This document shows positions 17,649 through 26,389 of a stretch of 64,000 bases of DNA, piece by piece. The position numbers and the translations under genes were made by a program. The stretch comes from Clostridium_AT stratigraminis (GTDB taxonomy: Bacteria; Bacillota; Clostridia; Clostridiales; Clostridiaceae), in NCBI RefSeq assembly GCF_045310675.1, contig NZ_JBJHZZ010000013.1, positions 1-64,000 of the forward strand. The letters are read 5' to 3'. A model generated the notes under the pieces. It had not been told where the DNA came from. It did not search any database and saw only the letters and a list, made by a program, of their open reading frames with translations. Positions within the stretch are counted from its first letter, which is position 1. Every line of letters starts with the position of its first letter.

Positions 17649-17767
17649 TTATATTTCCCCCTTATAAAATTATTAATATTAATTTTTTACTGCTGTTATA
17701 ATGATATCACGGCCTTGTCCGAATAATAATATAAAATTCTATGTATTTATATAAAAATTCTACTGAA

Positions 17768-17781
17768 TTAAAACGGTTTCA
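17768..17781 (-). promoter_or_regulatory. Possible CcpA (cre-like) site upstream of mglB
   Basis: On the minus strand TGAAACCGTTTTAA agrees with cre consensus TGNAARCGNWWWCA at most positions, missing at two. The location, about 120 bp before mglB, fits catabolite control of sugar uptake. Confidence 0.4.
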
Positions 17782-17831
17782 TTTTAATTTCAAGAAATAA
17801 CCTAGGCTAAAAATATAAAATAAAATAAGAA

Positions 17832-17887
17832 ATAGCTATAATATATAAAATTTATTACGTGCTCTAAATTTTATATATTATAGCTAT
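17832..17887. repeat. Perfect 23-bp inverted repeat
   Basis: Arms at 17832-17854 and 17865-17887 are exact reverse complements around a 10-nt loop (TTACGTGCTC). On the minus strand a T-rich stretch follows, so it can terminate the transcript of the binding-protein gene at 17915, but the arms are far longer than the other terminators here. Confidence 0.85.
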
Positions 17888-17914
17888 ATATTATATTTAT
17901 AGTGTATGATAGAA

Positions 17915-18913
17915 CTATTTTGTAAAGGGAAAGATAAACCTTTGATTTTCAGGGTTATAAATATTATATTTATCAATAACCTTTAAATCTAAATTTTCAT
18001 TCTTAGGAACCTTATTTCCTCTTGCAGCCATAGCTGCGTACTCTACTCCCAAATAGCCCATTTTAAATGGATTTTGTACAACTGTATCTTGAATTACTCC
18101 TTTTTCTATGAATTGAAGTTCTAAGATAGTGCTATCAAAGGTTATGAGCTTTATTTTACCAGAAAGCCCTAATTCTTCTAAAGCTCTTGCTGCACCTAAT
18201 GCTGCTGCTGAGTTTAAAGCTACTATACCGTTTAAATCCTTGTCCACGGATATAATGCTTTTAGTTAAACTTTTTGCCATGGCTTCATTTGAACCGCAAT
18301 ACTCTTTTGCTACTAATTTTACATTAGAATAATTTGTAAGTACATCTATAACACCTTTTTCTCTATCCATTGCACTTTCACTGCCTTCAACAAAGCTTAA
18401 TATTGCTACTTTGGATTTTTTACCTACATTCTGAATTAATTTTTCTCCAGCAAGTTTACCTGCTTCTACATTGTCAGAGGAAATAAAGGATACTGGCTTA
18501 TCAGAGTTTACTCCTGAATCTATTAAAACTACTGGTATTTTATTTGCCGCTGCATTATTTACTACACCTGACATTTTTTCATAATCACTAGCTGAAAGTA
18601 CTATAGCATCTACCTTCTTATCTATTGCTTCATTTATCAGCTTCTTCTGACCTTCAATATCCTCTTCGTTATCTGGAGCTATGAAATTCATATTTACATT
18701 GAACTCCTTAGCCGCATCATTTGCCCCCATTTGAACTGTTGTCCAATAATCTCCGCTCCTCATTTTCACTATGAATTCGATATTTTTTCTTGTATCAATA
18801 TTGTCGTTTCCAAGTTTTTTGTTACAGGAAGTGATAGAAAATGCTATTATTATGATAAGACTTAAAGTAATTATCTTTTTATTTATTCTATATATATTTT
18901 TCATATTCTTCAT
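17915..18913 (-). CDS. Sugar-binding lipoprotein, probable sensor partner
   Basis: A 332-residue lipoprotein with lipobox ITSC (Cys about 30) and a type I periplasmic-binding fold of the RbsB/XylF kind: IEFIVKMRSGDYWTTVQMGANDAAKEF, VDAIVLSASDYEKM, KIPVVLIDSGVNSDKPVSFISSDN and GIVALNSAAALGAARALEE. Its start overlaps the sensor-kinase gene by 26 nt, and no permease or ATPase directly follows; the Mgl genes have their own binding protein. The arrangement resembles three-component sugar sensing, in which a binding protein presents ligand to a YesM/LytS kinase. Ligand unknown. Confidence 0.85.
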   Translation of the reverse strand: MKNMKNIYRINKKIITLSLIIIIAFSITSCNKKLGNDNIDTRKNIEFIVKMRSGDYWTTVQMGANDAAKEFNVNMNFIAPDNEEDIEGQKKLINEAIDKKVDAIVLSASDYEKMSGVVNNAAANKIPVVLIDSGVNSDKPVSFISSDNVEAGKLAGEKLIQNVGKKSKVAILSFVEGSESAMDREKGVIDVLTNYSNVKLVAKEYCGSNEAMAKSLTKSIISVDKDLNGIVALNSAAALGAARALEELGLSGKIKLITFDSTILELQFIEKGVIQDTVVQNPFKMGYLGVEYAAMAARGNKVPKNENLDLKVIDKYNIYNPENQRFIFPFTK

Positions 18914-20663
18914 CCTTTAGTAATGGAAGATAAATTCTTACAGTAGTTCCTTCTTCAAGCTCACTTTCTATTTCAAGCCCATACTCTTTTCCAAATGTTA
19001 ATTGTATTCTTTCATGCACGTTCTTTACACCCACCCCAGAGCCTCCTCCTTTAGTGTTTGCAGTATAGGATAAAATATTTTCTAATACCTCAGCTTTCAT
19101 GCCTAAACCATTATCTTTAATTTCAAATAATAGCTTCTCTTCTACTTTTTTTGCCCTTATTTTTATAAAGCCCTCTTCTACCATATATTCAATCCCGTGA
19201 TAAAGCGCATTTTCAATGATTGGCTGAATAATTAATTTTAAAGTTTTATATTGTAAAACTTCGTCCACTGCTTCAATACTAAAATTAAACTTACTTTTAT
19301 ATCTTATCTTCTGGATAATCAGATAATTTCTTGCATGCTCTAATTCTTCCCTAACTGTGATAATATTTTTACCTCTGCTTATGCTTATCCTAAAAAGCCT
19401 TGCTAATGAGGTAACCATAGTTATAACATCCTGGCTCTTTCCATTTTCGGCCATCCAGACTATAGAATCTAATGTATTGTATAAAAAGTGAGGATTAATC
19501 TGAGCTTGGAGTGCATCAAGCTCACTTTTTCTCTTTGATTCCTGCTCAATAACAATTTGATGCATAAGCTGCTTAATATTAGCTATCATTAAATTAAAGC
19601 TTCTAGATAAATGAACAACTTCTTTATCACCCTTAATGTCTACCTTGACATCAAGATAACCTTCTTCTACTAGCTTCATGGACTCATCCAGCTGTTTAAT
19701 TGGGTTAGTAATTTTAGCTGAAATGATTATAAAAATTATAACTATAAATAATATTCCAAGAAATAATATTATTATTGAAAAATTAGTTATACTATTTTTT
19801 GTAGCTGTTAGCTCATCCATATAAGAAATAGCTACAACCTTCCAATCCGTATAACCTACATTTTTAATAGTTAATAATCTTTCCTCATTATTAACGGTTT
19901 GTTTAAAGGTTCCATAAGTATTTCTATAAGCTTCTTCATTATTCTCACTTTTTAAGCCATTGTAGATCAATTCCTGCTGAGGATGATAAATAATATTATT
20001 TTTAGAATCCAAAATATAGATGTAACCTCTTTTACCTAAATTAACTTTTTGGCAAAGCTGTTCTATTGAATTAAAATTAAGATCTATAAGAAGTACTCCC
20101 TGGGTTACTTTACCTTGGTAATAAAAACTAACAGGTTTACTTAAGGATAGTACCCAATTGTATTTTCCATCATATAAGTTTTCTACATGGGGAGCAGATA
20201 GAAAGGTAGTATTTGAACTTAATATTCCTTTATAAAACCATTCCTGTCCTGTTACCTTTACATTTTTCTTAAGCTTAGAAAAGGGAGTCCCCTCAACTAG
20301 CTCTCCCTTATTGGTAAATATGGCTATTGATACAATATCATCTCTTGTGTCAAAAATTACATCTAATTTTTCTTCAATCTTGCTATTAGGAAGCTCAGGC
20401 ACATTATTTATGTTTCTTTCTATAAGATTAGTTATCCCAACCATACTTTTTTCATAATTATCTAAATTTAAGCTAACTTGCTCTATTACATGGGTTGTGC
20501 TTAATGCCACATTTTGTTCTGCAGTTTTTGAAAACTTACCTGAAAGCAGTACCCCTATAAATATGACAGCCAAAGCAGCAATACATGCAAAAGAAAAAGT
20601 AATAATAAATCTAATACTTTTGAATTTTAGATATTCACTTATTTTTTTAGAAATCCTTTTCAT
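18888..20663 (-). CDS. YesM-type sensor histidine kinase
   Basis: A 591-residue membrane kinase. There is one membrane helix near residues 20-40, an extracellular Cache-like domain to about 285 (YIYILDSKNNIIYHPQQEL is typical), a second helix, a HAMP segment (about 315-365), the His_kinase motif ALQAQINPHFLYNTLDSI with the phospho-accepting His, and an ATPase domain (IENALYHGIEY, DNGLGM, GVGVKNVHERI). I start it at the ATG at 20663 because GGAG precedes it; an ATG 12 nt upstream has no site. It pairs with the YesN regulator upstream and the binding protein downstream. Confidence 0.93.
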   Translation of the reverse strand: MKRISKKISEYLKFKSIRFIITFSFACIAALAVIFIGVLLSGKFSKTAEQNVALSTTHVIEQVSLNLDNYEKSMVGITNLIERNINNVPELPNSKIEEKLDVIFDTRDDIVSIAIFTNKGELVEGTPFSKLKKNVKVTGQEWFYKGILSSNTTFLSAPHVENLYDGKYNWVLSLSKPVSFYYQGKVTQGVLLIDLNFNSIEQLCQKVNLGKRGYIYILDSKNNIIYHPQQELIYNGLKSENNEEAYRNTYGTFKQTVNNEERLLTIKNVGYTDWKVVAISYMDELTATKNSITNFSIIILFLGILFIVIIFIIISAKITNPIKQLDESMKLVEEGYLDVKVDIKGDKEVVHLSRSFNLMIANIKQLMHQIVIEQESKRKSELDALQAQINPHFLYNTLDSIVWMAENGKSQDVITMVTSLARLFRISISRGKNIITVREELEHARNYLIIQKIRYKSKFNFSIEAVDEVLQYKTLKLIIQPIIENALYHGIEYMVEEGFIKIRAKKVEEKLLFEIKDNGLGMKAEVLENILSYTANTKGGGSGVGVKNVHERIQLTFGKEYGLEIESELEEGTTVRIYLPLLKDEEYEKYI

Positions 20664-20743
20664 AGAGTTCTCCATTTGATTTAGTATCTATAAATAATGC
20701 TTTGCTTTGCTAAACTTTATTTGCATAGTTCTTAGTTTTAATT

Positions 20744-22390
20744 TTATTTGGAACTACTTCTATATTCAGAAGGGGATTGCCCAAATTTCTTTTTAAAGCT
20801 GTAGCTAAAATAATTAGGTTCAGAATATCCAACTTTTTCTGCAATTTCAAAGGATTTAAGATTGCTAGTTCTAAGCAGCTCTTTTGCTGCTTCCATTCTA
20901 ACTTGAGTAACATAATTTATAAAGGTAGTTTTTGTTTCCTTCTTAAAGATAAAGCTAAAGTAAGTAGGACTTATATGAAGATGGTTACATACTCCATTAA
21001 TATTTACTTCACCGCTTTTGTAGTTTTCCTTCACATATTCTTTTGCCCTATGTACTAGTTCCTTATAGGTATCAAGTCTATCCATAACTATATTACTCAT
21101 TATTTTGCTGCATATATCTTTAAAAAAACTCTGTGCTTCCTCAACGCTTTTTAAACTATAAAGCTCTACCAATAAATTATGATTTATGCCAAATATATTA
21201 TCAATATCTATGTTTGAGTCTCTAGCTGCCTTTAAAATTGTAGTTAAGATTTCCATAATATATATTTGATAATCTTTGTAGGAAGCCTTAAAGGCTATTA
21301 CATCCTCAAAAAGCTTATCTATGGTTTCAATCATATCCTCCCCAGTACCTACTTTCAGACAGTTGGCAAGAGTTCTCTCCTTATTTTCATCAAAAACAAC
21401 CTTACTAACACTACCAGGCTCAATATCTTCAATCCAAATAATTCTATTCCCACCCATGAAAATCTTATAATTAAGTGCAGCTAGTGCATTTTCATAAGAG
21501 TGGCTTATGTAAATAACATCATTGCAGATGCTGCCTACGCCTATTGTAACTGTAAATTTTAAAAATTTTTCTATAGCCAACCTTAATTCTTCTAGTGATT
21601 TCAATATGCTTCCAGAAACCTCATCCCTTCTCTCCTCCTTGAAAGCACTAATTATAACAACGTCTTCTCCATTTAAAAATGCAGTACCTGTATGATTTTT
21701 ATCTGTAATTTCATCAACTATATTAAGAAGGGCAAACTTAAACAGCGCCTTATGCTCATAGAAATCAGAGGTAATATTATTTAATTCTTCGCTATTATTT
21801 TTATATTGCATTACTTCATCAATACTAATTACAGAAACAATGTAGCTGCTTCCCCTTAAATTAATATCATAACTTCTTAAACCCTCTTCAATATCATCTT
21901 TATCCATTGTAGTGGTTATTAGAGAAGTAAGGAATTTGTCCTTAAGTACTGGTATGCTTTTTCTATAATACTCTCTTAGAGCTTCAACATTCTCTTTTTC
22001 TGCAATTTCATCATCTAATTGCTTCTTCACCTTTGTTAGTATTTCAGAAAGCTCCACTGACCCAACGGGTCTTAAAATATACTCAGAAACATTTAATTTT
22101 ATTGCCTTATGAGCATATTCAAATTCGTCAAAGCCTGTCATTACTATAACCTTAGTAGTAGGATACTTTTCTTTTACACACTGGGTGAGCTGAAGGCCAT
22201 CCATAAATGGCATTTTTATATCAGTTAGAAGGACATCAGGCATTGTTTTTTCAAATAGTTCTAAGGCTTCTTTGCCATTTTCTCCTTCGCCAACTATTTC
22301 AAAACCAAGCATATACCAATCAACCTTATTTATTATACCTTTTCTAACCTCAATTTCGTCATCAACGATTAGTAACTTGTATTTTCTCAT
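20744..22390 (-). CDS. YesN-type response regulator, AraC family
   Basis: A 548-residue regulator. The receiver domain (residues 1-125) has acidic residues at LIVDDEIEV and the phosphorylation Asp in VLLTDIKMPFMDG; Thr and Lys switch residues follow (VMTGF, LRPVG). A long central region of unknown fold precedes the AraC DNA-binding domain (about 440-548) with INGVCNHLHISPTYFSFIFKKETKTTF and the second helix-turn-helix KSFEIAEKVGYSEPNYFSYSFKKKFGQSP. It is first in the yesN-yesM-binding protein set and probably activates the Mgl genes. Confidence 0.93.
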   Translation of the reverse strand: MRKYKLLIVDDEIEVRKGIINKVDWYMLGFEIVGEGENGKEALELFEKTMPDVLLTDIKMPFMDGLQLTQCVKEKYPTTKVIVMTGFDEFEYAHKAIKLNVSEYILRPVGSVELSEILTKVKKQLDDEIAEKENVEALREYYRKSIPVLKDKFLTSLITTTMDKDDIEEGLRSYDINLRGSSYIVSVISIDEVMQYKNNSEELNNITSDFYEHKALFKFALLNIVDEITDKNHTGTAFLNGEDVVIISAFKEERRDEVSGSILKSLEELRLAIEKFLKFTVTIGVGSICNDVIYISHSYENALAALNYKIFMGGNRIIWIEDIEPGSVSKVVFDENKERTLANCLKVGTGEDMIETIDKLFEDVIAFKASYKDYQIYIMEILTTILKAARDSNIDIDNIFGINHNLLVELYSLKSVEEAQSFFKDICSKIMSNIVMDRLDTYKELVHRAKEYVKENYKSGEVNINGVCNHLHISPTYFSFIFKKETKTTFINYVTQVRMEAAKELLRTSNLKSFEIAEKVGYSEPNYFSYSFKKKFGQSPSEYRSSSK

Positions 22391-22534
22391 AATTCACCCC
22401 ATAGGAATCACAATCTACTTTTACTTGTTATTTATATATTAAAACAAATATACAATATCTTCAAGCACATAACTTTATACCCTTTATTATATCTTAAATC
22501 TGTAATTAGGGTTAAATAAAACTAAATCTCTAAA

Positions 22535-22562
22535 ATAAAAAAGACTGCAAAATGCAGCCTTA
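22535..22562 (-). terminator. Terminator of the amino-acid ABC operon
   Basis: On the minus strand GGCTGCA pairs with TGCAGTC, followed by TTTTTTATTTT. It lies about 90 nt after the ATPase gene. The region to the yesN start (to 22651) holds no further gene. Confidence 0.85.
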
Positions 22563-22651
22563 CTTCAAAAATCATTTAAATTTTTTATAATATTTCATTA
22601 TTCTAATTCTAAATTAAAAACAAATATTTTTTATTGCTATTATTAAAATAC

Positions 22652-23374
22652 TTAAAGAACCTTGCTTAAAAAATCATGAGTTCGAGTCTGTTTTGGAGAA
22701 TTAAAAATCTCCTCCGGAGTACCTTCCTCTATTATTACTCCTTCATCCATAAATATAACCCTATCTGCAACTTCCTTTGCAAAACCCATCTCATGAGTAA
22801 CTACCACCATGGTCATTCCCTCATTGGCAAGTTCCTTCATAACCTGCAGAACCTCACCTACCATTTCAGGATCAAGAGCAGAAGTAGGCTCGTCAAATAA
22901 CATTACATCAGGAGACATTGCAAGTGCCCTTGCTATTGCTATCCTTTGTTTTTGCCCACCAGAAAGCTGAGACGGAAAGCTTTTTGCCTTATCTTCTAAG
23001 CCAATTCTCTTTAAAAGCTTGTATGCAATTTCTTCAGACTCTGTCTTGCTTGTTTTTTTTACCTTTATTGGTGCCAATGTTATATTATTTAAAATCGTCA
23101 TATTAGGAAAAAGATTAAACTGCTGAAATACCATTCCAATCTTTTCTCTAAGCTTATTTATATCTGATGCCTTATCCATAACAGAAGTACCTTCAAAGAA
23201 TATTTTACCTCCTGTGGCCTCTTCCAATAAGTTTAGGCAGCGTAAGAAAGTACTTTTACCAGATCCGCTTGGACCTATTACAACAACAACTTCGCCTTTA
23301 TTAATTTCTATATCAATACCTTTAAGTACATGGAGCTTATCAAATTTTTTATTTAAATTTTCAACCTTAATCAC
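22652..23374 (-). CDS. Polar amino-acid ABC transporter ATPase (GlnQ type)
   Basis: A 240-residue ATPase with Walker A GPSGSGKSTF, Q-loop VFQQFNLFPNMTIL, signature LSGGQKQRIAIARALAM, Walker B VMLFDEPTSALDPEMV and H-loop VVTHEMGFAKEVADRVIFMDEG. The spacing and the FNLFPNMT Q-loop are typical of the polar amino-acid uptake family. It overlaps the upstream permease by 8 nt. With the permease and binding protein it forms a complete importer; the amino acid cannot be read from the sequence. Confidence 0.95.
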   Translation of the reverse strand: MIKVENLNKKFDKLHVLKGIDIEINKGEVVVVIGPSGSGKSTFLRCLNLLEEATGGKIFFEGTSVMDKASDINKLREKIGMVFQQFNLFPNMTILNNITLAPIKVKKTSKTESEEIAYKLLKRIGLEDKAKSFPSQLSGGQKQRIAIARALAMSPDVMLFDEPTSALDPEMVGEVLQVMKELANEGMTMVVVTHEMGFAKEVADRVIFMDEGVIIEEGTPEEIFNSPKQTRTHDFLSKVL

Positions 23375-24020
23375 TAGTTTTAAGCCTCCTTTCAGCTATG
23401 CCCATAAGCTTTGAAAGAGTATAAGTCAATACAAAATACATGATTGCTGCAATTATCAGTGGCTCAAAAGCTCTAAAGGTATTTCCTCGAACGGTATCTG
23501 CATTATACATAAGTTCATGTATACCGATAACTGAAACTATAGAAGATTCTTTTATTACAGTAATAAACTCATTTCCTAAGGCAGGAAGAATATTTTTTAT
23601 AGCCTGAGGTACAATTATATATCTCATAGCTGTTCCATATTTCATTCCTAATGATCTTGCAGCTTCAAGCTGCCCCTTATCCACGGCTTGAATTCCCGCA
23701 CGAATTATTTCTGCCACATAAGCTCCACTATTAATAGATAGTGCCAGTATTCCAGCAGCCATATCAGGAAGATTTATGCCAAGGAGGCTTGGAAGCGCAT
23801 AATAAATTATATATACCTGAACAAGTACAGGAGTGCCTCTAATAAATTCTACATAAGCTGCTCCTATAAAATTTAATAACTTATTGTTTGATATCCTCAT
23901 TAATGCCAGAATAACTCCAAGAATTACACCAAAAATCACAGTAAAAATTGCTAGAACAATTGTATACCTAACTCCATTTAAAAAAAACATATAGTATTTA
24001 GGTAAAAAAGAAAAATCCAA
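23367..24020 (-). CDS. Polar amino-acid ABC transporter permease
   Basis: A 217-residue HEAA-family permease with about five helices: YTIVLAIFTVIFGVILGVILAL, FIRGTPVLVQVYIIYYALP, then the conserved coupling loop EAARSLGMKYGTAMRYIIVPQAIKNILPALGNEFI near residues 130-170. The start is TTG at 24020 with AGGAGG 8 nt upstream. It overlaps the ATPase gene downstream and follows the binding-protein gene by 30 nt. Confidence 0.94.
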   Translation of the reverse strand: MDFSFLPKYYMFFLNGVRYTIVLAIFTVIFGVILGVILALMRISNNKLLNFIGAAYVEFIRGTPVLVQVYIIYYALPSLLGINLPDMAAGILALSINSGAYVAEIIRAGIQAVDKGQLEAARSLGMKYGTAMRYIIVPQAIKNILPALGNEFITVIKESSIVSVIGIHELMYNADTVRGNTFRAFEPLIIAAIMYFVLTYTLSKLMGIAERRLKTSD

Positions 24021-24050
24021 TGCTTCTACCTCCTAAGCTGCATAAAATAT

Positions 24051-24878
24051 TTATTCCACTAAATTATTGGCATCAATAACCATCTTATCAATAGCCTTGC
24101 TGTTTGTAAGCTTATCTAAAGTTTTGTTTATAGCATCAACTAAATCCGTTTCTCCTTTTTTAACTGCCACAGCAGAACCAGCATCTTCTGTTTTTAACTC
24201 AATATCAGAAATAGAAAAGTCTTTATTGGCATTTACATAAGCTTTAGCAACTGGGCTTTCAATTATAGCTGCATCTATTTTCTTTGTTTTTAAAGCAAGT
24301 GCTATATCTGTAATCTTACCTAGTGCTTTTGCCTGGGCCTTTGGAAGTTGGTTCTTTGCTATATCTTCTTGGATTGATCCCTTTTGAACACCAAGACCTT
24401 TTCCATTTAAATCATCAATTGTCTTTATTTTATCTTTGTCTTCTGTCCTAACTACTAAGGTTTGAGCTGCCTTATAGTATATGTTTGAGAAATCTACACT
24501 TTGCTTTCTTTCTTCTGTAGGTGTCATTCCAGCTAAAACCATATCAACATTTCCCGACTCCAACGCGTTTAGTAATCCTTTGAAATCCATATCTTTAATC
24601 ACAAGTTTTACTCCTAAGTCCTTGGCGATTTCCTTTGCGATTTCAATATCAAAGCCTACGATTTCATCATTACCTGAAACTGATTTATGGAATTCATAAG
24701 GAGGGTAATCAGCACTTGTGCCTACAACTAATTGTCCTGCTTTCTTAATTTTATCCACCTTTGTGGTTGTAGCTGCATTGCTTGACGCACTAGCATCTTT
24801 TTTACCGCAAGCAGTAAAACCCAGCGCCATAATTGCAATAGTAGATACTGCTATAATTTGTTTAAGTTTGTTATTCAT
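24051..24878 (-). CDS. Polar amino-acid-binding lipoprotein
   Basis: A 275-residue lipoprotein with lipobox GFTAC (Cys about 22) and the type II solute-binding fold: GQLVVGTSADYPPYEFH, GFDIEIAKEIAKDLGVKL, LLNALESGNVDMVLAGMTPTEERKQSVDFSNIYY and a mid-domain GLGVQKGSIQED. These identify the HisJ/GlnH family. I start it at the ATG at 24878 with GGGGGAA upstream; the frame is open 33 nt further but without a ribosome site. It is first in the importer operon. Confidence 0.94.
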   Translation of the reverse strand: MNNKLKQIIAVSTIAIMALGFTACGKKDASASSNAATTTKVDKIKKAGQLVVGTSADYPPYEFHKSVSGNDEIVGFDIEIAKEIAKDLGVKLVIKDMDFKGLLNALESGNVDMVLAGMTPTEERKQSVDFSNIYYKAAQTLVVRTEDKDKIKTIDDLNGKGLGVQKGSIQEDIAKNQLPKAQAKALGKITDIALALKTKKIDAAIIESPVAKAYVNANKDFSISDIELKTEDAGSAVAVKKGETDLVDAINKTLDKLTNSKAIDKMVIDANNLVE

Positions 24879-24911
24879 ATTATTTCCCCCTCTAATTCTG
24901 TATGTAAACAT

Positions 24912-25298
24912 AATTAATATTTACATTCTCATATTTTTACTAAAAAATTAACTGTTAATTATTAAGTATATGCATTATTATACTATCTTATTTATAATTA
25001 TGCAACAATTAATATTCATATTTATACATAAAATTTTTATGTTCCAGCTACATTCTCCCGCAAGAATTCTTGGATTAAATCCAATAATTGCTAATATTTT
25101 ATTGAAAACGTTATCGTATTTTTATACATATGTATTTTAAAGAAACAGTATAATTATTCATATTATCTTCTTAAAAGCAACTCCGATAATTAATAAAAAT
25201 GTAATATCTTATTATATCTTAATAATTATTTTCTCTTACCTGCGTAAAAATAATAGATTTGGTAAAAATACTTATAAGCATCTGTTTAATTATTTATT
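24912..25298. other. AT-rich intergenic region
   Basis: Between the divergent importer operon and the membrane-protein gene at 25385 I see no ORF. It holds a palindrome CAAGAATTCTTG (25061-25072), the cre-like site at 25103-25116, and then the repeated 5'-UTR element B. Promoters for both directions must lie here, but none is close to consensus. Confidence 0.5.
25103..25116. promoter_or_regulatory. Possible CcpA/LacI-family site
   Basis: TGAAAACGTTATCG agrees with the cre consensus at all but one position. It lies about 225 bp upstream of the amino-acid-binding protein and about 270 bp upstream of the small membrane gene, so the target is unclear. Confidence 0.45.
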
Positions 25299-25370
25299 CT
25301 AAATGGGCTTTAACGAGTAGTTTTATGAGCGGGAGCGAGTAGCCTTTAACTACTCAGTCGTGACCACAAA
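25299..25370 (+). promoter_or_regulatory. Repeated 5'-UTR element, copy B
   Basis: Contains AAATGGGCTTTAACGAGTAG, then GCGGGAGCGAGTAG and CTACTCAGT, ending next to AAAAAGGAGG of the gene at 25385. It matches copies A (9545-9622) and C (52401-52478) but lacks the left arm of their first hairpin. Here GAGTAG occurs twice and CTACTC once, so two alternative stems are possible. Confidence 0.7.
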
Positions 25371-25384
25371 AAGGAGGATTTCAA

Positions 25385-25699
25385 ATGCGAAATTTTTTAA
25401 TTTCTGCTGGTGCAGATATTGTATTGATATTAGTTTCTTACTTTATTTTTAAAAGCATTATTAGTGGGCCAACAAGGCATAGATTATACGAAAAGTTTCT
25501 AAGCTCATTTGCTAAGTTTGTAATATTGATCTTCCTTGCCTCTATAATAATTACAGGAGCTACAGCACTTATTTTATATAAAACCAGATATATTCAGTAT
25601 ATAAATATTGCAGCTCCGGCCCTTGTATCTATATTAGTAGGCTTTATTATTTCTACTGTTCCTACTAGAGGAATTGGAGATAAAGATAAAGAAAAATAG
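25385..25699 (+). CDS. Small hypothetical membrane protein
   Basis: A 104-residue protein with three predicted membrane helices (residues 8-28, 44-66, 74-92) and a short charged C-terminus (GDKDKEK). I do not recognise the family. Translation is well supported by AAAAGGAGG 7 nt before the ATG. Copy B of the repeated 5'-UTR element sits directly upstream, and a terminator directly downstream, so it is a single-gene unit. Confidence 0.78.
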   Translation: MRNFLISAGADIVLILVSYFIFKSIISGPTRHRLYEKFLSSFAKFVILIFLASIIITGATALILYKTRYIQYINIAAPALVSILVGFIISTVPTRGIGDKDKEK

Positions 25700-25720
25700 A
25701 TTTTTAAATAAGACAAAGTT

Positions 25721-25753
25721 GAGTCATGGGGGCACTTCTCCTGGCTCATTTTT
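25721..25753 (+). terminator. Terminator of the small membrane gene
   Basis: GAGTCATGGGG pairs with CTCCTGGCTC (G-U pairs and one bulge) and is followed by ATTTTTATG. Confidence 0.7.
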
Positions 25754-25892
25754 ATGTCATTAACAAAAGTGTTTGGTAGCAGTCATCATTTGAATTAGTT
25801 TAAGAATTTTAAGTTTCAATAGGAAAATCTAGTATAAAGTTGGCTATAATTCTTGAATTTTTAAAAATATTTTTATATAATTATTATTGTAT

Positions 25893-25968
25893 CGGGGTGT
25901 AGCGCAGATGGTAGCGCGCGTGCTTCGGGAGCATGAGGCCGCAGGTTCAAATCCTGTCACTCCGACCA
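25893..25968 (+). tRNA. tRNA-Pro (anticodon CGG)
   Basis: Acceptor CGGGGTG pairs with CACTCCG, the anticodon stem CGTGC/GCATG encloses TTCGGGA (anticodon CGG), the T-arm is GGTTCAAATC and ACCA is encoded. It reads codon CCG, which should be rare in this AT-rich genome. A hairpin with a T-run follows. Confidence 0.96.
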
Positions 25969-25995
25969 AAACTCAATAAGTATTCTTCTAGTAAT

Positions 25996-26020
25996 AAAGT
26001 CCAATAATACTGGACTTTTG
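25996..26020 (+). terminator. Terminator after tRNA-Pro
   Basis: AAAGTCCA pairs with TGGACTTT, followed by TTGTTATTTC. Confidence 0.75.
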
Positions 26021-26029
26021 TTATTTCTA

Positions 26030-26079
26030 AGATAAAAATAGGTGCATTAAAATAGGATAACTCCTATTTCAATGCACCT
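26030..26079 (-). terminator. Long terminator after the 47-residue ORF
   Basis: Arms at 26040-26056 and 26063-26079 give a 17-bp stem that is complete on the minus strand (one G-U) but has an A-C mismatch on the plus strand. On the minus strand ATTTTTATC follows. This points to a minus-strand transcript. Confidence 0.8.
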
Positions 26080-26154
26080 TACATAATCTTACACGTACAT
26101 CCTATAACTTGACTTTGAATGCAAAATTAACTACATTTTTATATAATTCTAAGC

Positions 26155-26298
26155 TTAACGCAGCTGTTTTATGGCCATATATGCTATTCCTGCTCCTGCT
26201 AGTACTCCAAGAGCTCCAACACCCGCTTTAATATTTTGAGCCTTTCTTCTTTTTTTAGGCATTATGCTTGATGTAATAGAACTTATATCAATATTCAT
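26155..26298 (-). CDS. 47-residue hypothetical membrane-associated protein
   Basis: A small gene: ATG at 26298 with GGAGGTAG upstream, stop TAA at 26155. The peptide starts MNIDISSITSSIMPKKRRKAQN and continues with a Gly/Ala-rich hydrophobic helix (residues 24-43) ending KQLR. I do not recognise it. The basic N-terminal half followed by one helix resembles the membrane anchor of the neighbour at 26390, with which it is probably co-transcribed. Confidence 0.7.
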   Translation of the reverse strand: MNIDISSITSSIMPKKRRKAQNIKAGVGALGVLAGAGIAYMAIKQLR

Positions 26299-26389
26299 AA
26301 AATCTACCTCCATTAATTATAATCATATATCTATTAAATATTTTCATATATATGTTTCCCCTTAAAGCTATAACTATTCCGCAGCAAAC

